From Xenorhabdus ehlersii (lineage in GTDB: Bacteria > Pseudomonadota > Gammaproteobacteria > Enterobacterales > Enterobacteriaceae), in the NCBI RefSeq assembly GCF_003610465.1, contig NZ_RAQI01000005.1:186001-250000 (forward strand): DNA of 64,000 nucleotides. Direction: 5' to 3'. Under the pieces are notes generated by a model. That model did no database searches. It was not told the origin of the DNA and saw only the letters and a program-made list of their open reading frames with translations. The position numbers were made by a program, and so were the translations under genes. Shown here piece after piece: positions 55,062 through 63,579 of the stretch; the first letter of the stretch is position 1, and every line of letters starts with the position of its first letter.

Positions 55062-55075
55062 GAGGTTTTTCACAA
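55050..55075 (-). other. DNA-invertase crossover site J, reverse
   Basis: On the minus strand it differs from site A at the last base only. Centre GA at 55062-55063. It closes the invertible region and shares the AAAAACC outer half with site A. Confidence 0.85.
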
Positions 55076-55464
55076 CCCATGGATCCTTACGATCCAAGCC
55101 AAGATCCCACTCCCTGAACCGCGAGAACCAAAACTAAGCGACAAAAAAGAGCCATTTTAGCCTATCAAAAAATAACCAAAAGCCAGAATCACACTGAATA
55201 ATACCGGAAAGGATGAATTTTAAACTAAATTCGGTTATTAAATGACCTGTAAAAGGTTATTATTTAACCAATAAAGGGTTCTTTCCAACCAAACCATTTG
55301 ATTTTCTCCCACCAACTAAAATCAATTAAAATCAACCCAACAAATTGATTATAAACAAAAATATAAGACCACATTTGTACCGTCCCCCACACACAGCCAA
55401 TCGAATGATTTCCTCCGTCCAATCCGCCAATATATCAGCACACCTTAACAGGAGAACCGCTAAT
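55076..55464. other. Gap between invertible region and sheath gene
   Basis: It holds a short minus-strand fibre remnant (to about 55135), AT-rich sequence, and the Ogr-type site at 55376-55393. No invertase gene is present. Confidence 0.5.
55376..55393 (+). promoter_or_regulatory. Ogr-type activator site before the sheath gene
   Basis: TGTACCGTCCCCCACACA fits TGT-N12-ACA. Centre near 55385 predicts a start near 55440, 25 bases before the sheath ATG, as with the P2 F promoter. Confidence 0.55.
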
Positions 55465-56643
55465 ATGGCACAAGACTATCATCACGGCGTCCGTGTACAG
55501 GAAATTAATGAAGGTACTCGTACCATCACTACCGTTAGCACCGCTATCGTAGGTATGGTTTGTACTGCTCCTGACGCAGACGAAAAAACATTTCCATTAA
55601 ACACTCCAGTTCTGATTACTGACGTTATGAGCGCCAGTGGTAAGGCTGGGAAAAAAGGGACTTTGTCCGCTTCACTGAAAGCTATCGCTGCTCAGGCTCA
55701 GCCTGTGACTGTGGTTGTTCGTGTGGAAGAGGGCGAATCTGAAAAAGATACTGTTACTAACATCATCGGTGGTGTTACTGAGGCCGGTAAGAAAACCGGT
55801 ATGCAGGCGCTGTTGGCGGCACCAAGCCAACTCGGTGTTAAACCACGCATTCTGGGCGTTCCGGGTCTGGATTCACTACCGGTTGTTACTGCACTGGTTT
55901 CTGTTGCGCAGAAACTGAAAGCGATGGCTTATATCAGCGCTTACGGCTGCAAAACTATTGAAGAAGTGATCAGATATCGTGACTACTTCAGTCAGCGTGA
56001 GCTGATGCTGATTTGGCCTGATTTCCTGAGCTGGGATACGGTGACCAACAGCGAAGCGACTGCATTTGCAACCGCTTATGCGCTGGGTCTGCGTGCTAAA
56101 ATCGATGAAGAAACCGGCTGGCATAAAACTCTGTCCAACGTTGGTGTTAACGGAGTGACTGGCCTGTCTGCTGATGTCTTCTGGGATCTGCAAGATACCG
56201 CGACTGACGCCGATCTGCTAAACAAAGCAGGTATCACGACGCTGGTCCGCAAAAACGGCTTTCGTTTCTGGGGTTCACGAACTTGTGCTGGTTCTGCTGA
56301 TCCTCTGTTCCAGTTTGAAAGCTACACCCGTACCGCTCAGGTTCTGGCTGACACTATGGCTGAAGCACACATGTGGGCTATCGATAAACCGCTGACTCCA
56401 TCACTGGTGCGCGACATCATCGAAGGCGTCAATGCCAAGTTCCGTGAACTGAAATCTGGTGGCTACATCATTGATGGCCGTTGTTGGTACGACGACAAGG
56501 CTAATGACAAGGACACCCTGAAAGCCGGCAAACTGACCATCGACTATGACTATACACCTGTACCGCCACTGGAAAACATGATGTTACGCCAGCGCATTAC
56601 AGATAGTTACCTGATGGATTTCGCGAAAAGTATCAATAAATAA
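55465..56643 (+). CDS. Contractile tail sheath protein FI
   Basis: 392 residues, close to P2 gpFI (396). It starts [20 protein letters not shown] and has [66 protein letters not shown] ([18 protein letters not shown]), ending [10 protein letters not shown]. The ATG at 55465 follows AGGAGAACC; longer frames to 55345 run through the promoter region. Confidence 0.95.
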   Translation: MAQDYHHGVRVQEINEGTRTITTVSTAIVGMVCTAPDADEKTFPLNTPVLITDVMSASGKAGKKGTLSASLKAIAAQAQPVTVVVRVEEGESEKDTVTNIIGGVTEAGKKTGMQALLAAPSQLGVKPRILGVPGLDSLPVVTALVSVAQKLKAMAYISAYGCKTIEEVIRYRDYFSQRELMLIWPDFLSWDTVTNSEATAFATAYALGLRAKIDEETGWHKTLSNVGVNGVTGLSADVFWDLQDTATDADLLNKAGITTLVRKNGFRFWGSRTCAGSADPLFQFESYTRTAQVLADTMAEAHMWAIDKPLTPSLVRDIIEGVNAKFRELKSGGYIIDGRCWYDDKANDKDTLKAGKLTIDYDYTPVPPLENMMLRQRITDSYLMDFAKSINK

Positions 56644-56654
56644 GGGGCTAACTG

Positions 56655-57173
56655 ATGGCATTACCTCGCAAACTTAAATACCTGAACTTGTTCAATGATG
56701 GCAACAACTATCAGGGGATCGTGGAAGAACTGACTCTTCCTAAGTTGAGCCGCAAGCTGGAAGCCTATCGCGGTGCTGGCATGAATGGCAGCGCAATGGT
56801 GGATTTAGGTCTGGATGAAGGCGCACTGGATGCTGAATTCACTCTGGGCGGCGTTGAAGCTCAACTGTACAAACAGTGGGGCATCGCGAAAGCCGATGGT
56901 GTCATGCTGCGCTTTGCTGGCTCTTTTGAGAGTGAAGATAACGGTGAAGTGGTTGCAGTCGAAGTTGTGATGCGTGGTCGTTTCCAGGAGTTCGATCACG
57001 GTACTTATAAACAAGGTGATAACACCCAGACCAAAATCACTGCCAAAAATACTTATTTCAAACTGACATGGAATGGTGAAGAACTGATTGAAATCGACAC
57101 CATCAACATGGTTGAGAAAGTAGGTGGGGAAGATCGTCTGGAGCAGCATCGCCGCGCTATCGGTCTTTTTTAA
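56655..57173 (+). CDS. Tail tube protein FII
   Basis: 172 residues, the same length as P2 gpFII. Marks: ALPRKLKYLNLFNDGNNYQG, LPKLSRKLEAYRGAGMNG, VVMRGRFQEFDHGTYKQGD. It forms the inner tube on which the sheath contracts. Follows the sheath gene after 11 bases. Confidence 0.95.
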   Translation: MALPRKLKYLNLFNDGNNYQGIVEELTLPKLSRKLEAYRGAGMNGSAMVDLGLDEGALDAEFTLGGVEAQLYKQWGIAKADGVMLRFAGSFESEDNGEVVAVEVVMRGRFQEFDHGTYKQGDNTQTKITAKNTYFKLTWNGEELIEIDTINMVEKVGGEDRLEQHRRAIGLF

Positions 57174-57211
57174 TCGCTTCTTTTAGCAATTAACTTTTTT
57201 AAAACTTATTT

Positions 57212-57251
57212 CCTGTCTCATCAGTGTATTAATCGTGCCTGTTGAGACAGG
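57212..57251 (+). terminator. Hairpin between FII and E
   Basis: CCTGTCTCA (57212-57220) pairs with TGAGACAGG (57243-57251) across 22 bases, without a T tail. It may reduce read-through from the abundant sheath and tube messages. Confidence 0.45.
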
Positions 57252-57279
57252 TCTCTAATCGGATAAACAAGGTTGAACC

Positions 57280-57597
57280 ATGACAGAAACACTGAATACT
57301 CAAAATGACGATCTGCGCACCATTGAATTGGAAGCACCACTGGCGCGAGGCAACGGCGAAATCACGGAAGTGATGGTACGCAAACCTAACAGCGGTGCGT
57401 TGCGCGGTGCACGTTTACAGGCACTGCTGGAAATGGATGTGGATTCTATGCTGCTTGTCCTGCCGCGTGTTACCACCCCTGCATTGACCAAAAATGACCT
57501 GATAATGATGTCACCTGGTGATCTGATTAATCTCAGTGTGGAGGTGGTCAATTTTTTGTTGCCGAAGTCGGTCAAGTCCGATTCCCAGAACGATTAA
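57280..57597 (+). CDS. Tail assembly protein E
   Basis: 105 residues matching P2 gpE: RTIELEAPLARGNGEITEV, VRKPNSGALRGARLQALLEMD (split: RKPNSGALRGARLQALLEM), LTKNDLIMMSPGDLINLSVEV. It chaperones the tape-measure protein. Translation partly shifts to E' at 57552. Confidence 0.9.
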   Translation: MTETLNTQNDDLRTIELEAPLARGNGEITEVMVRKPNSGALRGARLQALLEMDVDSMLLVLPRVTTPALTKNDLIMMSPGDLINLSVEVVNFLLPKSVKSDSQND

Positions 57598-57731
57598 CCG
57601 TTGATGAATTGGTGGCAGATATTGCCACCGTTTTTCACTGGTCACCGACAGTCACAGATGCAATGTCACTATCGGAACTATTGGACTGGCGACATCGGGC
57701 CATTTTGAGAAGTGGTGCAGAAAATGAGTAA
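57280..57731 (+). CDS. Frameshift product E+E'
   Basis: A slippery TTTTTTG at 57552-57558 near the end of E lets ribosomes slip back one base into the frame VAEVGQVRFPERLTVDEL ... DWRHRAILRSGAENE, which stops at 57731 inside the start of the tape-measure gene. The product is about 150 residues. A -1 shift at T6G is the known mechanism in P2 E/E'. Confidence 0.8.
57552..57558 (+). promoter_or_regulatory. -1 frameshift slippery site in gene E
   Basis: TTTTTTG; see the E+E' product. The -1 frame has no start codon of its own with a ribosome site. Confidence 0.75.
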
Positions 57732-60700
57732 TATACAGTCACAGCTTAACAAGGTACTGAGTACTGTTGGTAAGTTGACCAGTTCCTTTAAATCTTTTCA
57801 ACAGCATCAGAAAAAACTGGTAGGTTCAGTTGATAAAATTTATAACCAGTTTAAAAAACTTAATAAGACTGTTGAAGGATTAAAACCCATTGTAGGTTAT
57901 GCGCAGGAAACTGCGCGTATGCGTGCCGATCTTAAGGCCTATAATCAAACCATTAAACAATCTTTCTCTGCGCGGCAGAACTCCTCACAAGTAATGCAGG
58001 TGAATTCTGCCAGCCAATCAGCTAATATTGTTCAAATAAACCAGAATGTCAGACAGGAAAACTCATCCAGTAAAAAGAATGAATTTAATCTTGGTGTGAC
58101 GGGTAATATGACTAACAATTTTAAATTGTTAGATAAATTGGTTATTAATATTAATCCAAAAATAACAATTTTATTTGATACGCTGAAAAAAATCAAAACA
58201 GTTTTGAAATTTCCCACTAATTCAGTGAAGGCATCATTTCAAATTCTGATTAATTCTATAAAAATTTTTGGTAGTGTTGGTATAAGAGTTTTTGGTTCTC
58301 TGAGAGTTAGTCTCCGTATCTTTGGTATTTTGTCTATTCAGATTTTTGGAACATTGAAAGTTCGGCTAAATATTTTTGGAAAGATAGGAGTTAGAGTTTT
58401 TAGTTCGTTGCGTATTGGATTTAATGTATTTGGGCAATTAGGAATCCGAATATTTGGTTCATTGCGTATTAGTCTGAATATCTTTGGACAATTGGGTGTC
58501 CGGATCTTTGGTTCATTGCGTATTAGTCTGAATATCTTTGGGCAGTTAGGTGTCCGAATCTTTGGTTCATTGCGTATTAGTCTGAATATCTTTGGGCAGT
58601 TAGGTGTCCGAATCTTTGGTTCATTGCGTATTAGTCTGAATATCTTTGGGCAGTTAGGTGTCCGAATCTTTGGTTCATTGCGTATTAGTCTGAATATATT
58701 TGGTCAGTTGGGAATCCGGATCTTTGGTTCATTGCGTATTGGCCTGAATATATTTGGTCAGTTGGGAATCCGGATCTTTGGTTCATTGCGTATTGGCCTG
58801 AATATCTTTGGGCAGTTAGGCGTCCGAATATTTGGTTCGTTGCGTATTGGCCTGAATATATTTGGTCAGTTGGGAATCCGAATCTTTGGTTCATTGCGTA
58901 TTAGTCTGAATATATTTGGTCAGTTGGGAATCCGGATCTTTGGTTCATTGCGTATTGGCCTGAATATCTTTGGGCAGTTAGGCGTCCGAATATTTGGTTC
59001 GTTGCGTATTGGCCTGAATATATTTGGTCAGTTGGGAATCCGAATCTTTGGTTCATTGCGTATTGGCCTGAATATCTTTGGTCAGTTGGGAATCCGAATC
59101 TTTGGTTCATTGCGTATTGGCCTGAATATTTTTGGTCAGTTGGGAATCCGAATCTTTGGTTCATTGCGTATTAGTCTGAATATATTTGGTCAGTTGGGAA
59201 TCCGAATCTTTGGTTCATTGCGTATTAGTCTGAATATCTTTGGGCAATTAGGAATCCGGATCTTTGGTTCGTTGCGTATTGGCCTGAATATTTTTGGTCA
59301 GTTGGGAATCCGGATCTTTGGTTCATTGCGTATTAGTCTGAATATCTTTGGGCAGTTAGGCGTCCGGATCTTTGGTTCATTGCGTATTAGTCTGAATATC
59401 TTTGGGCAGTTAGGCGTCCGAATCTTTGGTTCATTGCGTATTGGCCTGAATATTTTTGGTCAGTTGGGAATCCGAATCTTTGGTTCATTGCGTATTAGTC
59501 TGAATATATTTGGTCAGTTGGGAATCCGAATCTTTGGTTCATTGCGTATTAGTCTGAATATCTTTGGGCAATTAGGAATCCGGATCTTTGGTTCGTTGCG
59601 TATTGGCCTGAATATTTTTGGTCAGTTGGGAATCCGAATCTTTGGTTCATTGCGTATTGGCTTGAATATATTTGGTCAGTTGGGAATCCGGATCTTTGGT
59701 TCATTGCGTATAAGGCTGAATATCTTTGGACAATTGGGAATCCGAATCTTTGGTTCATTGCAAATTAGGCTGAATATTTTTGCTCAGTTGGGGATGCGAG
59801 TTTTTGGCTCTCTGAGAATTAGCTTAAATATATTTGGTCAATTAGGTGTAAGAGTATTTAATTACTTAGGAAGTAGCCTCAATATATTGGGTAGTGTTGG
59901 AGGGAAAGTTTTTGGTTTTCTCAGGAATTCATTAAATACACTATTCAGTAGCGGTAACAAAAACGGTATTTTTGTAGGGTTAAGAAAAAGTATAGGAAAA
60001 CTAGGAAGTATTGGACAACAAGTATTTGGCTTTTTGGGCAATAGTATAAGAATGCTGGGAAGTATTGGTGCGAAAGGTTTAGGTTTTTTAGGTAATGCTT
60101 TCAGTATACTGGGTCGTGCAATAATGATTGTTGGCCGAGCTATGATGGCGAACCCCATTCTTGCCATTATTGGTGTTATTGCAATGGCTGCTATTTATAT
60201 TTGGCAGAATTGGGAAACATTAGGACCCAAATTCACTGCTTTGTGGGAAAACATCAAAAATGTCTGTAGCAATGCATGGCAGGGAATTAAAGACAGAGTC
60301 AGTGCTGCTTGGGAGGGCATTAAGAGTTATTTCATGGATGGTGGATTAATCGGTCTTATTTACCAAAATTGGGACACGATTAAACAAAGTACTTTAGAAG
60401 CTTGGGAATCAGTTAAAGCTAAAATAGGTGAAGTTTGGGAATCCGTTAAACAGAATACTTTAGAAATTTGGGAGAGCGTTAAAAAATCAATTTCAGATAG
60501 ATGGAATGAAATTGTTGCTGATGTTCAGGCTATTCCTGAAAAATTAAAAGCGGCTGGCTCAGCAATGATCGATAGTTTGCTAATTGGTATTCAAGAAAAA
60601 TGGGAGCACCTGAAAAGTAAATTCGCCTCTATTACTGATTGGTTTAAATCGTGGTGGTCTGGTGATGATAAAAAGGAAGTTACCGTAAAAACATCACAGG

Positions 60701-61161
60701 AAATTACTAAGAGCGATACATCTCAGCAGGCAAAACAGATTACTCAACATGATACAGGCGGATTTATTCCTGCAGGGAAACAAGGCCTTGTGGGGGAATA
60801 TGGTCCTGAAATTATCAATGGCCCAGCTAATGTTACCAGCCGGAAAAATACCGCGAAACTTGCTGCTTTGGGTCTTGCCGTTAGCTCAATGTCACTGCCG
60901 ATTGCGGCGCAGGATGCACCATTACACGCGCAGAGTTTACCTGCTCACGCTTATGAGGAAGTGCAGGCGAAACGGGAGCGGAGTCAGCCACAGCAATATG
61001 GTGGCGCAGCCCCGCAATATAACATCTATGTCTATGGCACCCAGGGGCAATCCGCGCAGGATATTGCCCGTGTGGTCAGGCAGGAATTGGAACAAAGAGA
61101 ACGTATGCACCAGGCGCGTATGCGTAGCTCACTTTCAGACAGAGGAGAAGATTTCTCATGA
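57724..61161 (+). CDS. Tape-measure protein T with 29 tandem 18-residue repeats
   Basis: 1145 residues against about 815 in P2 gpT. The N-terminus is helical (QLNKVLSTVGKLTSSFKSF), residues 189-710 are 29 tandem 18-residue units (consensus IFGSLRISLNIFGQLGIR), then a hydrophobic stretch (about 799-828, MANPILAIIGVIAMAAIYIW), Trp-rich repeats (AWQGIKDRVSAAWEGIK, EVWESVKQNTLEIWESVK) and a C-terminal part with GGFIPAGKQGLVGEYGPEII and YNIYVYGTQGQS. Tape-measure length sets tail length. The start ATG at 57724 overlaps the E' stop; it ends in an ATGA overlap with U. Confidence 0.93.
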   Translation: MSNIQSQLNKVLSTVGKLTSSFKSFQQHQKKLVGSVDKIYNQFKKLNKTVEGLKPIVGYAQETARMRADLKAYNQTIKQSFSARQNSSQVMQVNSASQSANIVQINQNVRQENSSSKKNEFNLGVTGNMTNNFKLLDKLVININPKITILFDTLKKIKTVLKFPTNSVKASFQILINSIKIFGSVGIRVFGSLRVSLRIFGILSIQIFGTLKVRLNIFGKIGVRVFSSLRIGFNVFGQLGIRIFGSLRISLNIFGQLGVRIFGSLRISLNIFGQLGVRIFGSLRISLNIFGQLGVRIFGSLRISLNIFGQLGVRIFGSLRISLNIFGQLGIRIFGSLRIGLNIFGQLGIRIFGSLRIGLNIFGQLGVRIFGSLRIGLNIFGQLGIRIFGSLRISLNIFGQLGIRIFGSLRIGLNIFGQLGVRIFGSLRIGLNIFGQLGIRIFGSLRIGLNIFGQLGIRIFGSLRIGLNIFGQLGIRIFGSLRISLNIFGQLGIRIFGSLRISLNIFGQLGIRIFGSLRIGLNIFGQLGIRIFGSLRISLNIFGQLGVRIFGSLRISLNIFGQLGVRIFGSLRIGLNIFGQLGIRIFGSLRISLNIFGQLGIRIFGSLRISLNIFGQLGIRIFGSLRIGLNIFGQLGIRIFGSLRIGLNIFGQLGIRIFGSLRIRLNIFGQLGIRIFGSLQIRLNIFAQLGMRVFGSLRISLNIFGQLGVRVFNYLGSSLNILGSVGGKVFGFLRNSLNTLFSSGNKNGIFVGLRKSIGKLGSIGQQVFGFLGNSIRMLGSIGAKGLGFLGNAFSILGRAIMIVGRAMMANPILAIIGVIAMAAIYIWQNWETLGPKFTALWENIKNVCSNAWQGIKDRVSAAWEGIKSYFMDGGLIGLIYQNWDTIKQSTLEAWESVKAKIGEVWESVKQNTLEIWESVKKSISDRWNEIVADVQAIPEKLKAAGSAMIDSLLIGIQEKWEHLKSKFASITDWFKSWWSGDDKKEVTVKTSQEITKSDTSQQAKQITQHDTGGFIPAGKQGLVGEYGPEIINGPANVTSRKNTAKLAALGLAVSSMSLPIAAQDAPLHAQSLPAHAYEEVQAKRERSQPQQYGGAAPQYNIYVYGTQGQSAQDIARVVRQELEQRERMHQARMRSSLSDRGEDFS
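58288..59853 (+). repeat. 29 tandem 54-bp repeats in the tape-measure gene
   Basis: 1566 bases, exactly 29 units of 54. The first three are diverged, 25 units from 58450 to 59799 are nearly identical in DNA, and the last is slightly changed; a further more diverged unit follows to 59907. Variation is mostly Ser/Gly at one place and Ile/Val at another, in mosaic order, as expected from unequal exchange. Confidence 0.95.
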
Positions 61162-61622
61162 TGGCTGCACTTGGTTTGTTTGTTTTTATGCTGAAAACAA
61201 CGCCCTATCAGACTTTTCAATATAAACAGAGTTGGCGACATGCCTTCAACAGCCGCGTGGGAGCGCGGCCTGCCTGGCAGTTTGTCGGTTCAGACAATGA
61301 TACTATCACGCTATCAGGGGAGCTTTATCCTGAACTGACCGGTGGTTCACTTTCATTGACCGCATTGAAAGTGATGGCAGATAGCGGCAAAGCGTGGTCA
61401 TTTATTGATGGCAGTGGTGCCATTTACGGTATGTTCGTTATCGAAAGCATTGATGAGACAAAAACAGAATTTATGTCAGGTGGCGCGGCCAGAAAAATCA
61501 GTTTTACGCTGACTTTACGGCGTGTTGACAATAACTTGTTTGAAATGTTGGGAGACTTGCAGGATCAGCTTTCTGATATCAAAGACGATATTGTCAGGAA
61601 AGTCAGGGGAGTGTTCTCATGA
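61158..61622 (+). CDS. Tail protein U
   Basis: 154 residues matching P2 gpU: LGLFVFMLKTTPYQTFQYKQ, RPAWQFVGSDNDTITLSGELYPELTGG (split: WQFVGSDNDTITLSGELYPE), SGAIYGMFVIESIDET. It sits at the tail terminus. Overlaps T and D by four bases each. Confidence 0.93.
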   Translation: MMAALGLFVFMLKTTPYQTFQYKQSWRHAFNSRVGARPAWQFVGSDNDTITLSGELYPELTGGSLSLTALKVMADSGKAWSFIDGSGAIYGMFVIESIDETKTEFMSGGAARKISFTLTLRRVDNNLFEMLGDLQDQLSDIKDDIVRKVRGVFS

Positions 61623-63103
61623 TCGATTTTGAAAAGTGGATACCCGACACGGATTGGGTTCCCCAATTTGATTTGGTCACTGGAAAAGTCAGTGAGCCCG
61701 CTTTTCGTCTGGAAATCAACAACAAGGATATCAGTGGGAAGATCCAATCACGCCTGATGTCATTAACATTGACGGATAATCGTGGTTTGGAATCAGATCA
61801 GCTCGATATTGAGTTGGATGATGCGGATGGCATGCTGATGCTGCCTCTTCGTGGCGATATTCTTACATTAGAACTGGGGTGGCATGGCCACTCTTTAACG
61901 CCGAAAGGAAAATTTGTTGTTGATGAAATTGAACATGTCGGTGCGCCAGATCGATTGACCATTCGTGCCCGCAGTGCGGATTTTCGTGGTGATCTGAATG
62001 TGAAACGGGAGGCTTCTTACCATAAATGCACTTTAGGCAGTATTGTCAGTACCATCGCTGCCAGAAATAAATTGGAGTTTAAGATTAGCTCAGAGTTAGA
62101 AAATATCTCTATGCATATCGATCAAACAAATGAATCTGACGTCAGCTTTTTGACTCGATTGGCAAAACAAGAAGGCGCAATCGCTTCAGTCAAAAATGGC
62201 GAATTATTGTTTGTTCAGCAAGGGCAGAATAAAACGGCGAGTGGTAAGCATATTCCGCCTGTACTGATTACGCGTAACTCAGGGGATAGTCACAGATTTT
62301 CTCTGTCCGATCGTGAGGCTTATACTGGTGTGGCTGCTCAGTGGATGGATACACGTACAGCGACTAAACAGACGGTTAAACTGAGGCGAAAGGAATCAGA
62401 AGAAGGAAAAGTTGAACTTATCGTTGAATATGAAAGCAGTAGTAGCCAATCATCAGACAAGGATTCTTCTCAAAAAGACAAAAACGCCACTAAAAAAAAG
62501 GGGGGGACTTCCAGGCAAAAGCAACCACAATCCACTAAAAAGGGAAAAGATCTTAAACCTAAACCTCCTGCACCTGGCAAAGTTAATTTGGCGAAGAAAA
62601 ACCCAAAAACTAAAGGTCGTGGAAAGCCGACTTATATTAAAAAGGGGAGTAAAAAGAAAAACAAAAACAAAGGTAACGGCAGTATCGAGATAGAAGCAAA
62701 TTTCGATATTGAAGCAAGCATATCTTATGAAGAACAGCGTGAATCAACGGTTGAACACCATCAAACAACTACAGTACAGCAAGAATCTGCAAGCTATTTG
62801 GTGGGAACTCAGGAGAATATTCTGACGCTTTCGCGCATTTATTCTAACAAAGAAAGTGCAGAGCGTGCTGCTATCGCCGTTTGGAAAAAAATGCAACGAG
62901 GAGCTGCGCAGTTCTCTATCACATTAGCATTGGGGCGTGCTGATATTTATCCTGAAACTCCCATCCAGTTAGAGGGTTTTAAGTCAGAAATTGATGAAAC
63001 TGACTGGACTTTGGTCAAAGTCACTCACACGCTCAATGACAGTGGTTTTACGACATCATTAGATCTCGAAATAAAAATTGACGAATTTGAAATGAGTTCT
63101 TGA
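61619..63103 (+). CDS. Tail protein D with lysine-rich insertion
   Basis: 494 residues, about 107 longer than P2 gpD. The domain before (PAFRLEINNKDISGKIQSRL, LTLELGWHGHSLTPKGKFVVDEIEH split: LELGWHGHSLTPKGKF) and after (IYSNKESAERAAIAVWKKMQRG, split IYSNKESAERAAIAVW; ALGRADIYPETPIQLEGFKS) are typical. Between them residues about 273-356 are low-complexity and very rich in Lys, Ser, Gln and Pro (SSSQSSDKDSSQKDKNATKK, KKGSKKKNKNKGNG). gpD forms the hub that holds the spike. The insertion is in frame, so the protein is probably made. Confidence 0.9.
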   Translation: MIDFEKWIPDTDWVPQFDLVTGKVSEPAFRLEINNKDISGKIQSRLMSLTLTDNRGLESDQLDIELDDADGMLMLPLRGDILTLELGWHGHSLTPKGKFVVDEIEHVGAPDRLTIRARSADFRGDLNVKREASYHKCTLGSIVSTIAARNKLEFKISSELENISMHIDQTNESDVSFLTRLAKQEGAIASVKNGELLFVQQGQNKTASGKHIPPVLITRNSGDSHRFSLSDREAYTGVAAQWMDTRTATKQTVKLRRKESEEGKVELIVEYESSSSQSSDKDSSQKDKNATKKKGGTSRQKQPQSTKKGKDLKPKPPAPGKVNLAKKNPKTKGRGKPTYIKKGSKKKNKNKGNGSIEIEANFDIEASISYEEQRESTVEHHQTTTVQQESASYLVGTQENILTLSRIYSNKESAERAAIAVWKKMQRGAAQFSITLALGRADIYPETPIQLEGFKSEIDETDWTLVKVTHTLNDSGFTTSLDLEIKIDEFEMSS

Positions 63104-63199
63104 TCTCAATATGAGATCTTTGGTATATTGTTCACCAGACGAGATAATGTTATTTCAAGACAGTTATTTCAAGATAACGATTTCAGAAAGGTGAACAAT

Positions 63200-63436
63200 A
63201 TGATTAAGTGTCCTCTGTGTGGTCAATCAGCGCATACTCGTAGCAGCTTTGAGCATTCAAGCCAAACAAAGGAGCGCTATAACCAATGTCAGAATATCAA
63301 TTGCGGAGCAACGTTCGTCAGCCATGAAACCTTTGTCCGTTTCATTTCTAAGCCAGGTGAAGTCCAAAACGTGACGCCACATCCAAGGGCAAAAACCAAG
63401 AGACAACCTCGCCAGAAAGCGGCTGCCGTACAATAA
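63200..63436 (+). CDS. ogr: Ogr/Delta-type late transcription activator
   Basis: The 78-residue zinc-finger protein has CPLCGQSAHTRSSF and CQNINCGATFVSHETFVRF, giving the Cys-x2-Cys ... Cys-x4-Cys zinc site of P2 Ogr. It should activate the three TGT-N12-ACA promoters before X, V and FI. I choose the ATG at 63200 after AAGGTGA; the frame to 63128 adds unlike residues. Confidence 0.9.
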   Translation: MIKCPLCGQSAHTRSSFEHSSQTKERYNQCQNINCGATFVSHETFVRFISKPGEVQNVTPHPRAKTKRQPRQKAAAVQ

Positions 63437-63466
63437 ATAACGAAAAAATTATTGCTCCAGCTTTTT

Positions 63467-63490
63467 GCCACCGTTATGGTGGCTTTTTTT
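63467..63490 (+). terminator. Rho-independent terminator after ogr
   Basis: GCCACC-GTTAT-GGTGGC followed by seven T on the plus strand. It closes the phage-tail block. Confidence 0.88.
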
Positions 63491-63509
63491 GGATGTTAGG
63501 TTGAAGTGG

Positions 63510-63563
63510 GTTCTCTATTCGAGAACTTCTTGTGACGCCCACTCGTCAACAAAGTAGGCGTCA
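63510..63563. repeat. Two inverted repeats between ogr and ydcH
   Basis: GTTCTC/GAGAAC (63510-63526) and TGACGCC/GGCGTCA (63533-63563). They may end leftward ydcH transcription, or mark the right phage border. Confidence 0.4.
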
Positions 63564-63579
63564 AAACCATTTGGCTGAT

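Noticed and set aside
58685..59758. Several antisense frames within the tape-measure gene made of repeated MNQRFGFPTDQ units
   Set aside because: They are mirror frames of the 54-bp repeats, with no ribosome sites; the plus-strand protein explains the sequence.
58288..59853. Regular repeats as a possible CRISPR array
   Set aside because: Units are contiguous, without unique spacers, and keep one reading frame through all 29 copies.
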